Below, in pieces: positions 43,923-55,435 of a stretch of DNA of 64,000 bases; position 1 is the stretch's first letter, and every line of letters begins with the position of its first letter. The stretch covers positions 930,001 to 994,000 of the forward strand of contig JADANN010000345.1 of assembly GCA_018806985.1 (NCBI GenBank), written 5' to 3'. This stretch comes from Angiostrongylus vasorum. Its lineage: Eukaryota > Nematoda > Chromadorea > Rhabditida > Metastrongylidae. Position numbers and translations under genes: made by a program. Under the pieces are notes generated by a model that was not told the DNA's origin, did not search any database, and saw only the letters and a program-made list of their open reading frames with translations.

Positions 43923-44401
43923 TTACGAAAATAACCACCTTTGCTGAAATCTTCACGTTTCTTAACAACGACGAATTTTATTCACCATTACTGTCAAATT
44001 CAACATTTGCCTAAAGCGTTTTTCATCTTTTGTTCACTCTTTCACTTTGTGTTTGTATCCATATGTGAGTAAAAAATTTCATTCAAAGAAACAAAAAGGA
44101 TTGCGATCTCTTGATTAAAGTTGAGCTTAGTCCATCAATGCAACTACTATTATCAATGTAGTAGTTCATTTGTCATATCAAGAAGTATGACGAATATACC
44201 TCTGACAAGAAAACCAATGAAGAACAAAGCACTTCTAAGCTGTCTAGCGCTCCACAAATGTAATATGTGCTTAAAAATCAACTTGGATAATATCAATACT
44301 ATTGTAAGCGATCTCAAACTCGGTCCTACGATAGCAGCCTTCATCGATGTTCAAAATTCATCTCATCAAAGGATTACCTATAAGCTCTCCACTCTCATAT
44401 G
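43923..44401. other. 3' flank of cytochrome b5
   Basis: A 100-codon plus frame at 44121-44423 overlaps the presumed 3' UTR side of the minus-strand cytochrome b5 gene and has no family signature. Nothing else. Confidence 0.35.
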
Positions 44402-44407
44402 TTTATT
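44402..44407 (-). terminator. Possible polyadenylation signal of cytochrome b5
   Basis: TTTATT on plus, AATAAA on minus, 243 bases past the stop at 44650. It is the first canonical hexamer downstream, so the 3' UTR would be about 260 bases. Position only; no cleavage site evidence. Confidence 0.4.
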
Positions 44408-44649
44408 CTGGAGCAGTTCATAAGATTCACGAGAAAGCGTTTCTCTAGTGTTTACCTAAGATAAACGGAAGCAGAACTCAAAAAAGTGTATGTCTTCCAA
44501 TTAAAGAAAAACTGAAGTTTTATATATCATCTTTCCTATCACACATTTCAAAAAATACATACTTGTAGCATGTTACACCGTACCGGTATCGTAGAATGTT
44601 AAAATTTTTAAGTGACACCTTCATTGATAACAAAGACTGTAAAATTCGT

Positions 44650-47600
44650 CTATTTGGTGAGAAGATAGTAGATAAGGGCGATCACGATAGCGATGAGTCC
44701 TGGATAGATGAACGACTCCAGCGGATTCGACGATCTTGAAGACCTAAAGCTCGAGCTTTCCATCTAGTATGAAAGAGTATTGGCTGAATTATCACAAATC
44801 ATAACAGACGGAAACAACAACTTCACTAACAACATCTCCACCACTAACACAAAAATAAATATAAGCGATATTCTCACAGTAGTGAAATATATAAATGAAG
44901 TTGATGTGTGCAAATAATTTAGGATACCGAGCAATATTTAGATCCGTGACCTTCAGCAATCCCAGACCTAGGATATAAATTTCTCGCTACTACTGCTTAT
45001 ACTACGAATATAATATAAAACTAGGAAGAAAGGAGAATGCACAAGAAATCGACAATTTTAGCTTCCCAATATAATGACTACTCGCAAATGGTGTATCCAG
45101 TCCACATAGAAGAAGCCAGGATTAGTTCACCTAAGTGCATGAACCAAGGTGCAGGTAACGCAGTGGTAGTGATGCTACTCATTACGAGCATGGTGCTGGT
45201 GGGACTCGGGACTTCGCTTCAGGCTCAACAAGCCTCTCATCACTCTCCGGAGTCGGGAAATCGCTAATAAACTTGTCTGGACCCAACTTACTCCCGCAAT
45301 TCTACGCAGGAACGTTCTAGCCTAGCTATCCCAAGACTCGTGTTGTTAATCGGCTCGACCAGCATTCAACGACATGCGTAAAGAAGACGAAATCCTCAAA
45401 CAGCAGCCGAAAACACACGCGAAAAGTTAAAAGACCTTCATGGCTGATGGATGCGAGGAAGCGAATCGAATGCAGGAAGAGCTAGAACCCGCAAAGTAGA
45501 TGTGAACACCAGTCATATGAAAAAAAAACCAGTTGTATAAACCTCAAGGTGGTGATGAGTTATGTGGTAAAGGTCAGTCCCAAGTTTAATCGGTGAAACC
45601 TATCACCATGTAGATTAGTCGGAGGAGTTACGAAGTTAGAAAGTGTTGATTGTGATATTTGTTTAACTACCTGATACACGACCCAGTTTTTCCACTGTTT
45701 TAAAAGTAGAACATTGTTAAACAAAACAGTATTGCTACCTCTGCTCGTTATCGCTTGGATGAGATGACCATGACTTCTTGTCGTACGAATACGATTGCTT
45801 CTCGTCCTGAACTAATTAGGTGGAAAAATATATATGGTATGGCACCTCTATCATTGAACCATCAGTAAGCATACGATCATCATAGAAAATTTTAAAACAA
45901 TTCAGAAACAAAACGCTTATAGTTCTCGACTGTTCTCTAAGTTTTAGTTCTCTGATGATCCTACCGCGAAACACGTATGAGAAGATAGTTCTGCTTACCG
46001 TAACCATGGCAGCCTTGCACTAACCATGACAAAGAGGGTTTTTCTGACATACAGTTACCATCTTTTCTTGGATTATAATAACTTAGCCTAACGCAAAATA
46101 AAAATAGTAAAAGTAAAAACAAGTGAGAAAAGTTAAGAATGTAAGTTAGTTGTTTCTAGGTATTTTCAGACTTCTATATAATAATCTTCGTCTGACAGTG
46201 TCTCATGACAAGGTTTCTGGATGCTGAACGCTCTCATTCTAAACCCTCCGGAACCCGTTGTAAGGAACTCGAGGGCTACACAAACCTTCTAACGTTATCA
46301 TCCGCACTGACCTGAACTATATCACCGATATAGTACTCTTCTCTCATCTTTCGTGCGTCTGTAGAATGTCCGACATCTTCAAATGCTTCCGTTGCATCCT
46401 GACCAGCTTGTTCCAGTAACACTTCACAGCCACCAGGATGCTGAATTCGTTTTCGCTTCAAATAGGAAACTCTAATTGAAAAAAACATTCTATGCAGCTC
46501 AAAGTATCCTCGGGAAATGTTAATACCTACAAGATTACGCATGATGGTAATAGTTTATATAACTGCTACATTGTTAAAAATTCGTAATAATTAATGGTAA
46601 TAATATCAACAGGGCGCGCGTTGCGCAGTGGTCAGAAGCGCCCTGCAACACACACGTGGAATCGATCCCCGCGCCCATGGCCCACCAAGCCTTCCATCCC
46701 TCTGGGGTCGGCAGACTGGTACCACAGGAGGATAGCAGCACTGGCTCGATACATCCGTTGGCCATCGCGAGGCATTGTAAAGGCCAGATATGCACTCAAT
46801 CACCTCCAAACGACACTTAATGAAGTCGAATGGATGGCGCATCCCTCAGGGATTGATCAACGCTGAGAGCTTTATCCTTCAATAGTATCAATGTTATTCA
46901 TAAAGTCTTTAGGCAAACAATTTTTGACTAACAACAACACGTCCTAATTTGTTCCATTCTGACTAGACATACTAACAAGTTTGACAAGCCGCTTTTTTAA
47001 GACCCATTTTGAAAGCTCAAACGAAAACTGAAAAAAATTATTTCTCTTTCGATTTACATCACTTTGTTTTTTTCTCGTTTTTCATAAAGGAGTCTTCGTC
47101 TCTGTAGCATACTTGACCCATCAATGAGTTCAATCTTATCACTGAAACTGATGAACGTATGTTTAAGAAACGGTCGAGTACTGAACCAAAAATTGAATTT
47201 CGTCTCATTGTAAATAAATTGCAATAAAAGGCTGTTGTAAATATTGCGAATATCAACCATAACGATGCTAAGATATTTGCAGAACTCGGACCTCGGACCA
47301 GATCGAACCACGATTTCCCTTTCCGGGGTGTCGCGCATTACACACTGCGCCACGGAGGCCGTCGCTCCGCGTTCCTTTCAGCTAGTTTTCTACCTATATA
47401 TCTATATATCGCAAATGCCTTCAAGAAAAGACATCTGAAAAACTTTAATTCTATTTTCTACAGATATTTAGCAACGTTAATTTTGAAATAGAAGATATTC
47501 TGACTAGAAGCCTGACTCTTATTTCGATTTAAAACGCTTGACGATTACCACTGCCGGTTACTAGAACTATTTGGAAGGAAACCAGAAACATCACATTGAA

Positions 47601-47747
47601 AAATTTTTTTTTATTTATCACAAATAAAAAATAACTAACTTCATCCAGAAACTTCGTCACGTCATAGACCTTATTGCCTATGACAATCCATGTGGACGTA
47701 TTGTTGTTGTGCTCCATGACCTGCTTTCTCGTGAATTGAACAGCCAT
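44650..47747 (-). CDS. Cytochrome b5, complete four-exon gene, 132 aa
   Basis: Haem electron carrier of the ER (or outer mitochondrial) membrane, feeding electrons to desaturases and P450s. Join of complement 47640-47747, 46312-46440, 45739-45806 and 44650-44743; 399 bases including TAG. Exon 1 (36 codons, [15 protein letters not shown]...VTKFLDE) ends before GTTAGT. Exon 2 follows aattcag, carries [13 protein letters not shown] and [11 protein letters not shown], and ends CAG|GTCAGT. The haem ligands are His37 and His61, 24 residues apart as in other b5s. Exon 3 follows gttcag ([11 protein letters not shown]) and ends AG|GTAGCA, phase 2. Exon 4 follows ctttag and encodes a polar hinge (RSSNPLES), then a hydrophobic anchor (about 112-130: [18 protein letters not shown]) and a terminal Lys. 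Length and order equal those of tail-anchored b5s. Similar to nematode cytb-5 genes, but which paralogue is unclear. SINEs lie in introns 1 and 3. An AAG acceptor-like ttttaag lies about 13 bases upstream of the ATG. Confidence 0.95.
45150..45520 (+). repeat. SINE family C copy in cytochrome b5 intron 3
   Basis: Head gtaacgcagtggtagtgatg, cgagcatggtgctggtggga (B box mutated); body aagcctctcatcactctccg; distal gaggaagcgaatcgaatgca. Antisense to the host gene. Confidence 0.65.
46612..46879 (+). repeat. SINE family A copy in cytochrome b5 intron 1
   Basis: Head gggcgcgcgttgcgcagtgg, ggaatcgatccccgcgccc; ends gctgagagctttatccttc. One of the cleanest copies; about 19 bases are missing from the body near 46720. 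Confidence 0.75.
47252..47372 (-). repeat. SINE family B copy in cytochrome b5 intron 1
   Basis: On the minus strand: ggcctccgtggcgcagtgtg (A box), aatcgtggttcgatctggtc (B box), tttgcaaatatctt tail. The head is the most tRNA-like in the family, but the anticodon arm and acceptor stem do not close into a normal tRNA. Confidence 0.65.
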
Positions 47748-48399
47748 CTCACTTGATAGCTTAAAAATGGCTTACAATAGGTTGAAGAAAGAGGAACTTG
47801 CAAATATCATAGAATCAACGGAAACAGTAAAAAGCGCAATGTAACAAGTTCTGACTGTTTCACGTTCGCATCCATTCTTTCAGCCTGTGGGAAATCTTAA
47901 GCTTAAAAATGTGTGGCTAAACCGATAAAACAATGATGAGTCTTTACTATAAATAATGCTGAAATTCCGAAACCCAACATATGCTGAGCAATATCCAATA
48001 AAACCTCTACAATGGTTTAAGAGCTCAAAAAGGCAAAAGTGTGTTCAAACTGTAAAACTATGCTGCACAATCGGATATGTACCCGCTCAAAAATTTTACA
48101 AAACTTATGAGCAACCGCTCCAGAAGGAATCCAAGCCTTATCAAGGATTATCCGTCACGTTGGCAGACACTCCATGAAGGATGGTGACTCTCTATGGCTG
48201 GCGATTACTAGAAAATACCTCAGCATGGCTATCTCAGAACTCATGAAGAAAAAAAAAGACTTATCAACGACCACCGATAAATCAGATTGGAGACAGTAAC
48301 AGAAGTGGTGTTTATCGAAAATTTAATAGTATATTACTTCAGTTTCTTAACGAAGAACAAAGCCGACCAACTTCGTTCATTCGCTGTTTTCCTGACAAG
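47748..48399. other. 5' flank of cytochrome b5
   Basis: No TATA box close to the minus-strand start. A 73-codon plus frame (47956-48177) has a Cys-Cys pair (KLCCTIGYV) but no signal peptide or family pattern. Nothing else. Confidence 0.3.
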
Positions 48400-48480
48400 C
48401 ATAGAAGAGGTTACTCTTATAGTCTTTATTCACAAAAGCTGAGTTTCTGCGGATTTCGCCTTCCTTTTCCTGCAACTTCA
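48400..48480 (-). repeat. PLE terminal fragment
   Basis: agtctttattcacaaaagct, then gagtttctgcggatttcgcc and ttccttttcctgcaacttc is a reversed terminal core with a mutated GAAAC. Confidence 0.4.
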
Positions 48481-48586
48481 TTAAGTTCTTAAAGAAGTTT
48501 TTTCTTCACAAAAATCATACAACCGGTCGGCTTAAGAGCCGATATTTTTCAATCAGAATAATGCAGTTGTGGTTGCGAAGTTCCTA

Positions 48587-48973
48587 CTTACTCGGATACT
48601 TTTATGGCCCGCCTTAACTGATTGTGCGGGTCCTAGCATAATCTCCATCTTTTCGGAGTTTTGCTAGATTAGCCATTGTGGTTCCTTGGAGTCCCGAGGT
48701 CGGCCTGACCAAACTCTGCTCTAGGTCATCAACACTACAGGTAGTTGCCGCCTTTGTGGATCGGAAAAAGATTTACCACCATGGGACTAATTTGACAGCT
48801 GGACGATGGTGGATCCTGGTATTAGTTTACTCTTAGCTAGGCTTCATGATGGAAACGCTGGATTCCTTCTCAGCTTGGTAGACCCTGCCAGGAGGATGAA
48901 ACACCCTGATGCACATCCTAGTCCGACACCCAGGAACACCTACTTCCCAGCCACGATGAGGCGTTAAACCGTT
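48587..48973 (-). mobile_element. RTE-1delta copy, full length
   Basis: Tail acttactcggatacttttat at 48587; 5' end complement gcgttaaaccgttaatgagg. The body is collinear with 30628-31012. Confidence 0.7.
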
Positions 48974-49332
48974 AATGAGGAATTGCGAAGTTGAAAAACA
49001 GTTCGAGAATCAGAAGAGATCCGTAGCAATTGGATAATGGATGTAAAATTTGAGCATAAAAGGGCAGGTGTCAATAACCTGACAAAATAAAGCAAGTTAA
49101 AGAGTTTAGAAGCGTGAAATATTACAACCGTTGAGGAAAGACTGAAGGAAAAACAGTAAAAAAAAATTTCCGCTCACAGTAGTTCAATTGAACTGAGTGA
49201 CGAAACGAAACACGTTAGTAACAAAAGAAAAAAAAAAGGTAAAATCGTTTTGCACGAAAATCAATGTCGCCTTTTAACCTACAGTTTCAAATCTATTTAT
49301 TACAACTCACAGTGGACTTCATTTCTTCATTA
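48974..49332. other. No recognisable gene
   Basis: A-rich spacer between two RTE-1delta copies in the same orientation. Confidence 0.4.
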
Positions 49333-49668
49333 GTACTTGGATACTTGGATGTCCCGTCCTTACTGGTTGTGCGGTCCCCATTATAATCTCCACTTTTTCG
49401 GAGTTTTGCTGGCCTAGTCATTGTGGTTCCTTGGAGTCTCAAGTACAGCCAGGTCAAAGTCTGCCCCATGTCGTCACCATCACAAGCAGTCACTGCCATA
49501 GTGGATCAGGCGAAGATTTGCCACCATGCGACTACCTTGAAACCAGGCCGATGATGGATCGTGGTACTCGTTAAGTCTTAGCTGGGATTCCTATTGGAAA
49601 CGCCGGGCTCCTCAACTTGGGAGACCCTGCCAGGAGGTGAACCCCAGCAGTACATCGCCGCCCTATAT
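49333..49668 (-). mobile_element. RTE-1delta copy fused to a SINE A
   Basis: Tail tacttggatacttggatgtc; runs to aggtgaaccccagcagtaca, cgccgccctatatcgcag, then changes without spacer into SINE A at 49669. Confidence 0.65.
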
Positions 49669-49836
49669 CGCAGCCAAATTGGTACCAGACTTGCCTTGAA
49701 GGACAGCAGCACTGGCTCGATAGTAAAGGCCAGATATGCATTCAGTCACCTCCAACGATACGTAATAAAGTCGAATGCACGGCACATCCCTCAGGGATTG
49801 ATCAACGCCAAGAACTTTATCCTTTTTTATCCTTTA
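49669..49836 (+). repeat. SINE family A, 3' part, at a chimeric junction
   Basis: Begins in the body (ccaaattggtaccagacttg) and ends with two tttatccttt units. Head missing; joined to RTE-1delta. Confidence 0.65.
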
Positions 49837-49879
49837 ATTACTGCTATTGTTATTACTACTATCATCCCATGGATCCCCC

Positions 49880-52800
49880 TCATACAGTGATCTCATACCA
49901 GTTAGCCGAGAGGCAACGTAGCACGTCCTCAAGTGGCGGATACGGGGTTAATCGCGGACCGAAAGCAACCTTTCCTTCCCTGAGATAATTTGCTGCTGAT
50001 AATCGGCTTCGCAGGTAGATCGAGTAGATGGACTCCTTGTTTCTGTTGGGCCGATTTGGCATGTACTCTCTGTACTTACGAGACATATTCATGCATGCGT
50101 GTGTGGGTGTGTTCCCGTTTATAGGGATTGTATTCTACAAGTCAATTCAGCCAAAGGCTTGTAATCGAGTGACTCGGAAGTGCATGGGTGGCGGTTAGGA
50201 GTTCCCTCCTACAAACAAGTTCCCTATTTACTCCGGGAAAGAGTCAGAACTACCTATGAGTACACCCAGCCTAAACGTTTAAAGCTCAGCAAGATATACG
50301 TGGGCTGATTAGAACAAGTACGAAGGAAGCTGCTAAAATGTCAGAGGCGTTCTAGGAAACCTAAACCTCGAAAGACCAAAGTGTCGACCCGCACCTTCAA
50401 AGCACGGTCACTTGCGTCTGAATGCTCGATAGAGGAGGTCGTGCTCGCGAGGTCAATCGACCGGCTGAAACGAGAAGACGCCGGCTATAACACCAATGAA
50501 GAACTGTTCGTCGAAACGTGGGACAGTAGAGGAGTCAGAGGTGTCCACATTCTCGTCAACACGAGATTGGCCATGATCATCAATCCATTCAACAACTAAC
50601 AATTCGAATCGAACAAGCAGGGTGAGCGGCTGTCTGAGTTCACCATGACGATTAAGACCACTCAAGGTAACTCACAATTTCAGAAGCCCCACTCGCAACT
50701 TGGTGTTGTCCTAAAGTTCCACAATGGACCACACTGTCGCCTCCTTCGTGCAAGATTTCATTTCTCGTTGAATAGACAAAAGCCGCTAAATGCAGAAAAC
50801 GAAATCCTGAAACTATCATTCAGTTCATTAAAAGGCCTTGGGAAGATGTCCATTCTAACAACATTGGCGAAGAATACAGTGGGCTCATTAAACATGTTCA
50901 CGTTAGCACTTGGAACGTTGAGAGTTTGAAAGACTCTAGGAGACATGTCTCCAGAAACACTCACGTCCGCTCTTGCAAAACAACGAGGACAGGAAGTAAA
51001 AGATCTTAAAGAGAGAATATAAGCGATTATGGTCGAAGGTGAAGAGCTTCGGAAAAGCATTCGCAAGCCCACAGAAACATCGCCAATTACAATACCAAGA
51101 TGGTTGCACTCCGACGCCAAGACGGAACAGTTACAGCGTCCAGAAAGGCAATGGAACAAATCATTCATAATTACTACTCGGATCTATTAATAGCCACGTC
51201 CTCCTGCCTGCATATGCAATAAAGGAGTATGAATATGTCGCCCACCGGTTCTCCCTTCCGAAATGCGACATTCTGTTTCGTCGGTGAAGAATGAAACAAC
51301 ACCAGATCTGGACAAGGTAAGATATGAACACTTCAAGAAACTTCCTTCAGTCCTCATAAGCACAGTGGCTTAGCTCATCACAAGTCACCTGTCTGAAGCA
51401 AAGCACTTATTCAATGGAAAGCCAACAAAACTGTGTTATTGTTCAAGCACGGTAACCTCCACGATATCGGCAAGGCTAATCTGCTTGCTTTCTCTCGTCT
51501 ACAAACTTTTCATTCGTGTCATCCTAAACAGGATTGACAGAACACCGGACGAAGCACAGCCATGTGAGCAAGCAGGGTTTCGGAAAGGATTCAGTACGGT
51601 ACACCATATCTACATGTTTATAGGCTTCACTGAAGTATCGCGAGAGTATGAGAGACCGCTCTGCCAGAATTTTATCGATTTAGAGGTTTTTGACTCAATT
51701 GCGATAGGAGCAGTCATGGAAGCATTAGACAATTAGGGAGTCCCTACTCGGTATAGAAAGATTCTTCGTGAGCTGTAAAAAAATTTCACAAGCAAAACAC
51801 CACCATTCTATAACGATATTAACAACGAGGTCAAAAGAGGGGTCAGGCAAGGCGATAACATCTCGCCAAAATTATTTACCGCCACCGTTGAGAATCTCAT
51901 GTGAAGACTGAAATGGGACAACACAGGAGTGAAAATCGATGGTCGGCAATTACACTATCTTCACCTTGCTGAAGAAATCGTTCGTATAGCACTAAGCATT
52001 AGGCAGGCGAAACGAGTGCTAGCCGACTTTGACAACGCATGTGCAAATGTTGGTCTTCTACTAAATCTCAAAAAAACCTTCTTGGATTATCAAGTTAACA
52101 CGACGTTGATAAAAATGTTTATTCGGCTCACGTTTCGACGTTTTCGACTTCTTCAGAGTCGATAATCCAAGTGGATAGTCCGCACTCTTCTCGATTTAGC
52201 GTCTTCGTCTTCCTATCGAGTCGAATCTTCATCAGTGGAACACTGCTCGAACGAGGCAACCTCATCCAGCAGCGCTTTTTTATGCATATATGTTGTTAAT
52301 AACACCGAAACGTTATTCATGAGAAACGAGTTAGTTTCACGTGTCCTATTCACGCTCGACGGAAAGAATGTCTCCAAATGGTCCAGTTTCGTCTACCTAG
52401 ATCAGGAAGACAACATGATGAACGACTTAGCTCCAGAGATGAGCAAAAGGAAGCGAACGACTTGGGAGATCTTTCAAAAACATCGAGGATTAGTGTAAAA
52501 AACAAAGAACACCTGACTCCGTGTTCATCTTTTTCATTTCACGATTCTCCCTGCCTCAACGTAGGTCTCAGAAACGTGATCGCCACGTAAGCAGGATGAA
52601 AGATCACTCAGTGTTATAAAACGCGCAGTCCTAAGGACGATGTAGGAGTATCCCGCATCAGCGAAATTCTGCATGCCAAATTGTGGAAGATACGGTGCAC
52701 CGGACAAAAACAGATGAACAGGAGCCGCTAGCTAATGGATTTCACGGGATGTCACACGCATAGCAGGAGGACCACCAATCCCATGGAGAGAGTTCTGGAC

Positions 52801-52930
52801 TAAAACTCCAGAATACAATTATTACGCTCAACGGGTCCCTAGGGCGAGCAGAACTCATGGGTTACTATTTCTAGCGACAGAAAGAAATGGAAGGTTTACA
52901 GGCGGTAGGTCGAGTCACTCGACGATCAAC
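49880..52930 (+). mobile_element. RTE-2 copy C, near full length, decayed and interrupted
   Basis: 5' leader from 49880 (gtggcggatacggggttaat, gtgagtatacccagc-type text at 50259), endonuclease remnant (50381-50600: FKARSLASECSIEEV, ETWDSRGVRGVHILVNT), RT (51485-51736: SLVYKLFIRVILNRIDRTPD, EQAGFRKGF; 51929-52070: DGRQLHYLHLAEEIVRIALS) and C-terminal text (52330-52590) to about 52930. A family 2 PLE unit splits it at 52076-52313. Many stops; deletions in the endonuclease (GDFN block missing). Confidence 0.8.
52076..52313. mobile_element. PLE-like family 2 unit inserted in RTE-2 copy C
   Basis: Carries acgttgataaaaatgtttat, tcggctcacgtttcgacgtt, ttcgacttcttcagagtcga and tgttaataacaccgaaacg. 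Flanks read aatctcaaaaaaacc and ttcatgagaaacgagttagt, contiguous in copies B and A (KKTMFM...N), so the insertion point is within a Lys-Thr-Met codon run. Later than the RTE insertion. Confidence 0.6.
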
Positions 52931-53939
52931 AGGACGAAAGGTGGCGCAAGTGACTACTACCATTATTCCATGGGTTATTACGGTTATTAACAGCCCATTA
53001 TTACCACCATTTATTATTAGTTATTATCCTTCTTATTATTAGTACCAATTAAAAGTTAATAATTACTTCATATTACCATAGTTTGCTACACGATACATGC
53101 ATTTAAAACTGGTACACTAAATCATTTTCGGCAACATATGATCTATATACGGCTCACATTGTTACGAATATTTCTGTACTGACACCATAGAGTTCACGTG
53201 ACATGATAGACAGCTTAACCCTTTCGGGACCACGCGCACTGATTTCGACAGGTTCGCTGCGGCACGTTTGGGATCGTATGCGCCCGCTTTCTTCTGAGCA
53301 GTTCCGCCACATAGGGCATCCTTCCCAGGCTTTCTGCAGTCCACTGATAGATTGTCGAACACAGATTTTACACTGGAATCAAGCCATAGATAAGTGTTTC
53401 TGGTGCCTCAACATATCTGTGAAAAGCCTTTCTCGGACGGTCGAATGGAATTGGCGGATATAAAATACGTGAAAGAGACACAGAAATACACTTCAAACAT
53501 CGTTCGAAACCAAAAAGGAAAGTAATAACGTCGCGTTTAGATAAAGAACGAGATTTTTTCACCACAAACAAGAGTTAGGTCACACCTAAGAAGAGGTGTC
53601 CAACAAAACGGGAACGCACACAGAAGAACATAGCGGACAGTTAGCCACTTTGAGGCATGGAAAATGAAATGTGTGAGAGAACCGAGCTTAGAGCGATAAC
53701 CTCAAAAAAAGCGGTGCATTGTGCTTTTTGACAGGGCTCACATACAGTGCATACTGATTTCGATGCGCACTCCATTCGTGCTGCCATGACACTCGGCCGG
53801 TGGGTCTGCTACGCGAAATTAGCTGCGGTCACGAATACGTTGAAGAGAAAAGATCTAGAGGAAACATAATTCAGACGTCAGCGTTGGGAACGCAATTTCA
53901 TTACAAGTGCAAAGTCGACCATTACATCTAAACCATAAA
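52931..53939. other. Spacer between RTE-2 copies C and D
   Basis: attatta simple repeats at 52960-53060. A GC-richer block at 53200-53470 is open on both strands (minus: CGGTAQKKAGAYDPKRAAAN; plus: TLSGPRALISTGSLRHVW) and starts aaccctttcgggaccacgcg. It looks like an unclassified repeat rather than a gene. Confidence 0.3.
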
Positions 53940-54700
53940 CCATACAGCGCGTTCGCAGAGGTGATATGGCTAATGAAGGATAAAAAAAGTATTGGACCAC
54001 TTCGCTTCGCTGATGACATCATTCTTATAAAACCAAACGCAGCCAGGCAAAAAAATGCAGGTCGACATTGACGATACTCATTGAGAGCTCTGTCATCGAC
54101 TAAATCTCACAAAAACGTTCATAAGGAACGGATTTCTTTCTTATGCCTTTCAAGAGCACCAGAGATGAAGCTAGGAAAACTACGAACACTTCTTCGATTC
54201 CACAATTCTTACTGCCTTAACGTTTGCGTCGAAAACATGGTCGCTACGTAAGCGTGATGAAAGATCACTCAGCGTTATTGAACGCGAAATCCAAAGGGCG
54301 ATGTTAGGGAGCATCCCGTGTCGCACAAGTCAGCGTAGAGATCCGAAGCCCGGACTTGTGTCAACGATCAAAAATCAAAGATGCCGTTCTGTACGCCAAG
54401 CAATCGAAGATAAGGTGTGCCGGACACGTAACGCATATGAACGACAACCGATGGACAAGAGCCGTTAGTGACTGGATTCCTCGGGATGTCAAACGCACTG
54501 CATGAAGACAACCAACCCAACGGTCAGAGTTCTTTACGAAAACGCTAGAAGAAAGATATGATGCTCAACGAGTCCCTAGACCGAGCAGAACCCACTAGGC
54601 TGCTACTGCACACGATAAGGAGCGATAGCAAATTTAGTGGCGTCCGTACGAGTCAATCGACGATCATTGGGACGATACTGACTGCTAATACTGTGTAAAG
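53940..54700 (+). mobile_element. RTE-2 copy D, 3' fragment
   Basis: Begins just before the catalytic box (cgcttcgctgatgacatcat at 54000, FADDII) and continues with cgctacgtaagcgtgatgaa, gtaacgcatatgaacgacaa and tctttacgaaaacgctagaa to aatcgacgatcattgggacg at about 54670. Frames broken. Confidence 0.7.
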
Positions 54701-54865
54701 CAAAAATATAAGATTCACCCATCAGCATCTAACACTTACTGCTTCGTAGCTGTTATAGTAGTGAGCCGTTCGGAATCGAAATGTTGCGGATTCACGATTG
54801 AGTGATCATCCATCGGTGTGAAAAAGCATAGTGAAATCCATATGGAAAACAAAAATGGGAAACTG

Positions 54866-55435
54866 TTAACAGACACGAATAAGCTGACGTTTCGGCGGAT
54901 TTCGCCTTCCTCAGAGCCTGGAAAGGTCAAGTTGACAGCAATCTATTCGGCTAAACACCTCCATAACCAAACAGAGAAAACGCTAAACCAAGATTTCAAC
55001 CACACTGAACACAGAGTAGCTTCTTTGCACACTCACCTCTTTCTATAAATCTTCCACTGAGTATGTCGCGTGAAGACCAACCGCACAGAATTCACATGGA
55101 AGCGTAATATGCCCCTCCCATCAAAGTAACAGGCTTATATACTGCCCAATATCACGCGTGATAATGAGGCATTCTTCCCTGTGGTTCATTTTCGGATTCC
55201 TGGAATTAATCCAGAATGCCTCGAGAGCTTTGCGCGCTTGTGTTCTTAATTCCTGTGCGAGGCTTGACCTTTCCAGCCTCTGAGGAAGGCGAAATCGCCC
55301 GAAACGTCAGCTTATTCGTGAATAAAGAATAAAAAACAACATCTCGCAGTTGCTCAACAAGAATACGAAGAATTACTTGATCAATGCCGAGGTTAATAGA
55401 AAGTCGGTCGTGGGATTTGTTAACAGACAATCATT
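54866..55435. mobile_element. Solo PLE terminal unit with inverted ends
   Basis: Left arm (54879-54937: aagctgacgtttcggcggat ... aggtcaagttgac) is the inverse of the right arm (55264-55316: cttgacctttccagcctctg ... gaaacgtcagctt). Between them are the TATA box (55134-55147), the gatttatagaaag complement (55040) and the aatgaggcattc block (55163). The right terminus is gatcaatgccgaggttaata at 55380. The cleanest example of the arrangement. Confidence 0.65.

Noticed and set aside
47252..47372. Functional tRNA gene
   Set aside because: Box A and B are recognisable, but the head continues into a repeated SINE body and the arms do not fold into a standard cloverleaf; many copies exist in the window.
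47956..48177. Insulin-like peptide (Cys-Cys pair)
   Set aside because: No signal peptide and no further cysteine spacing of the family; chance frame length for this base composition.
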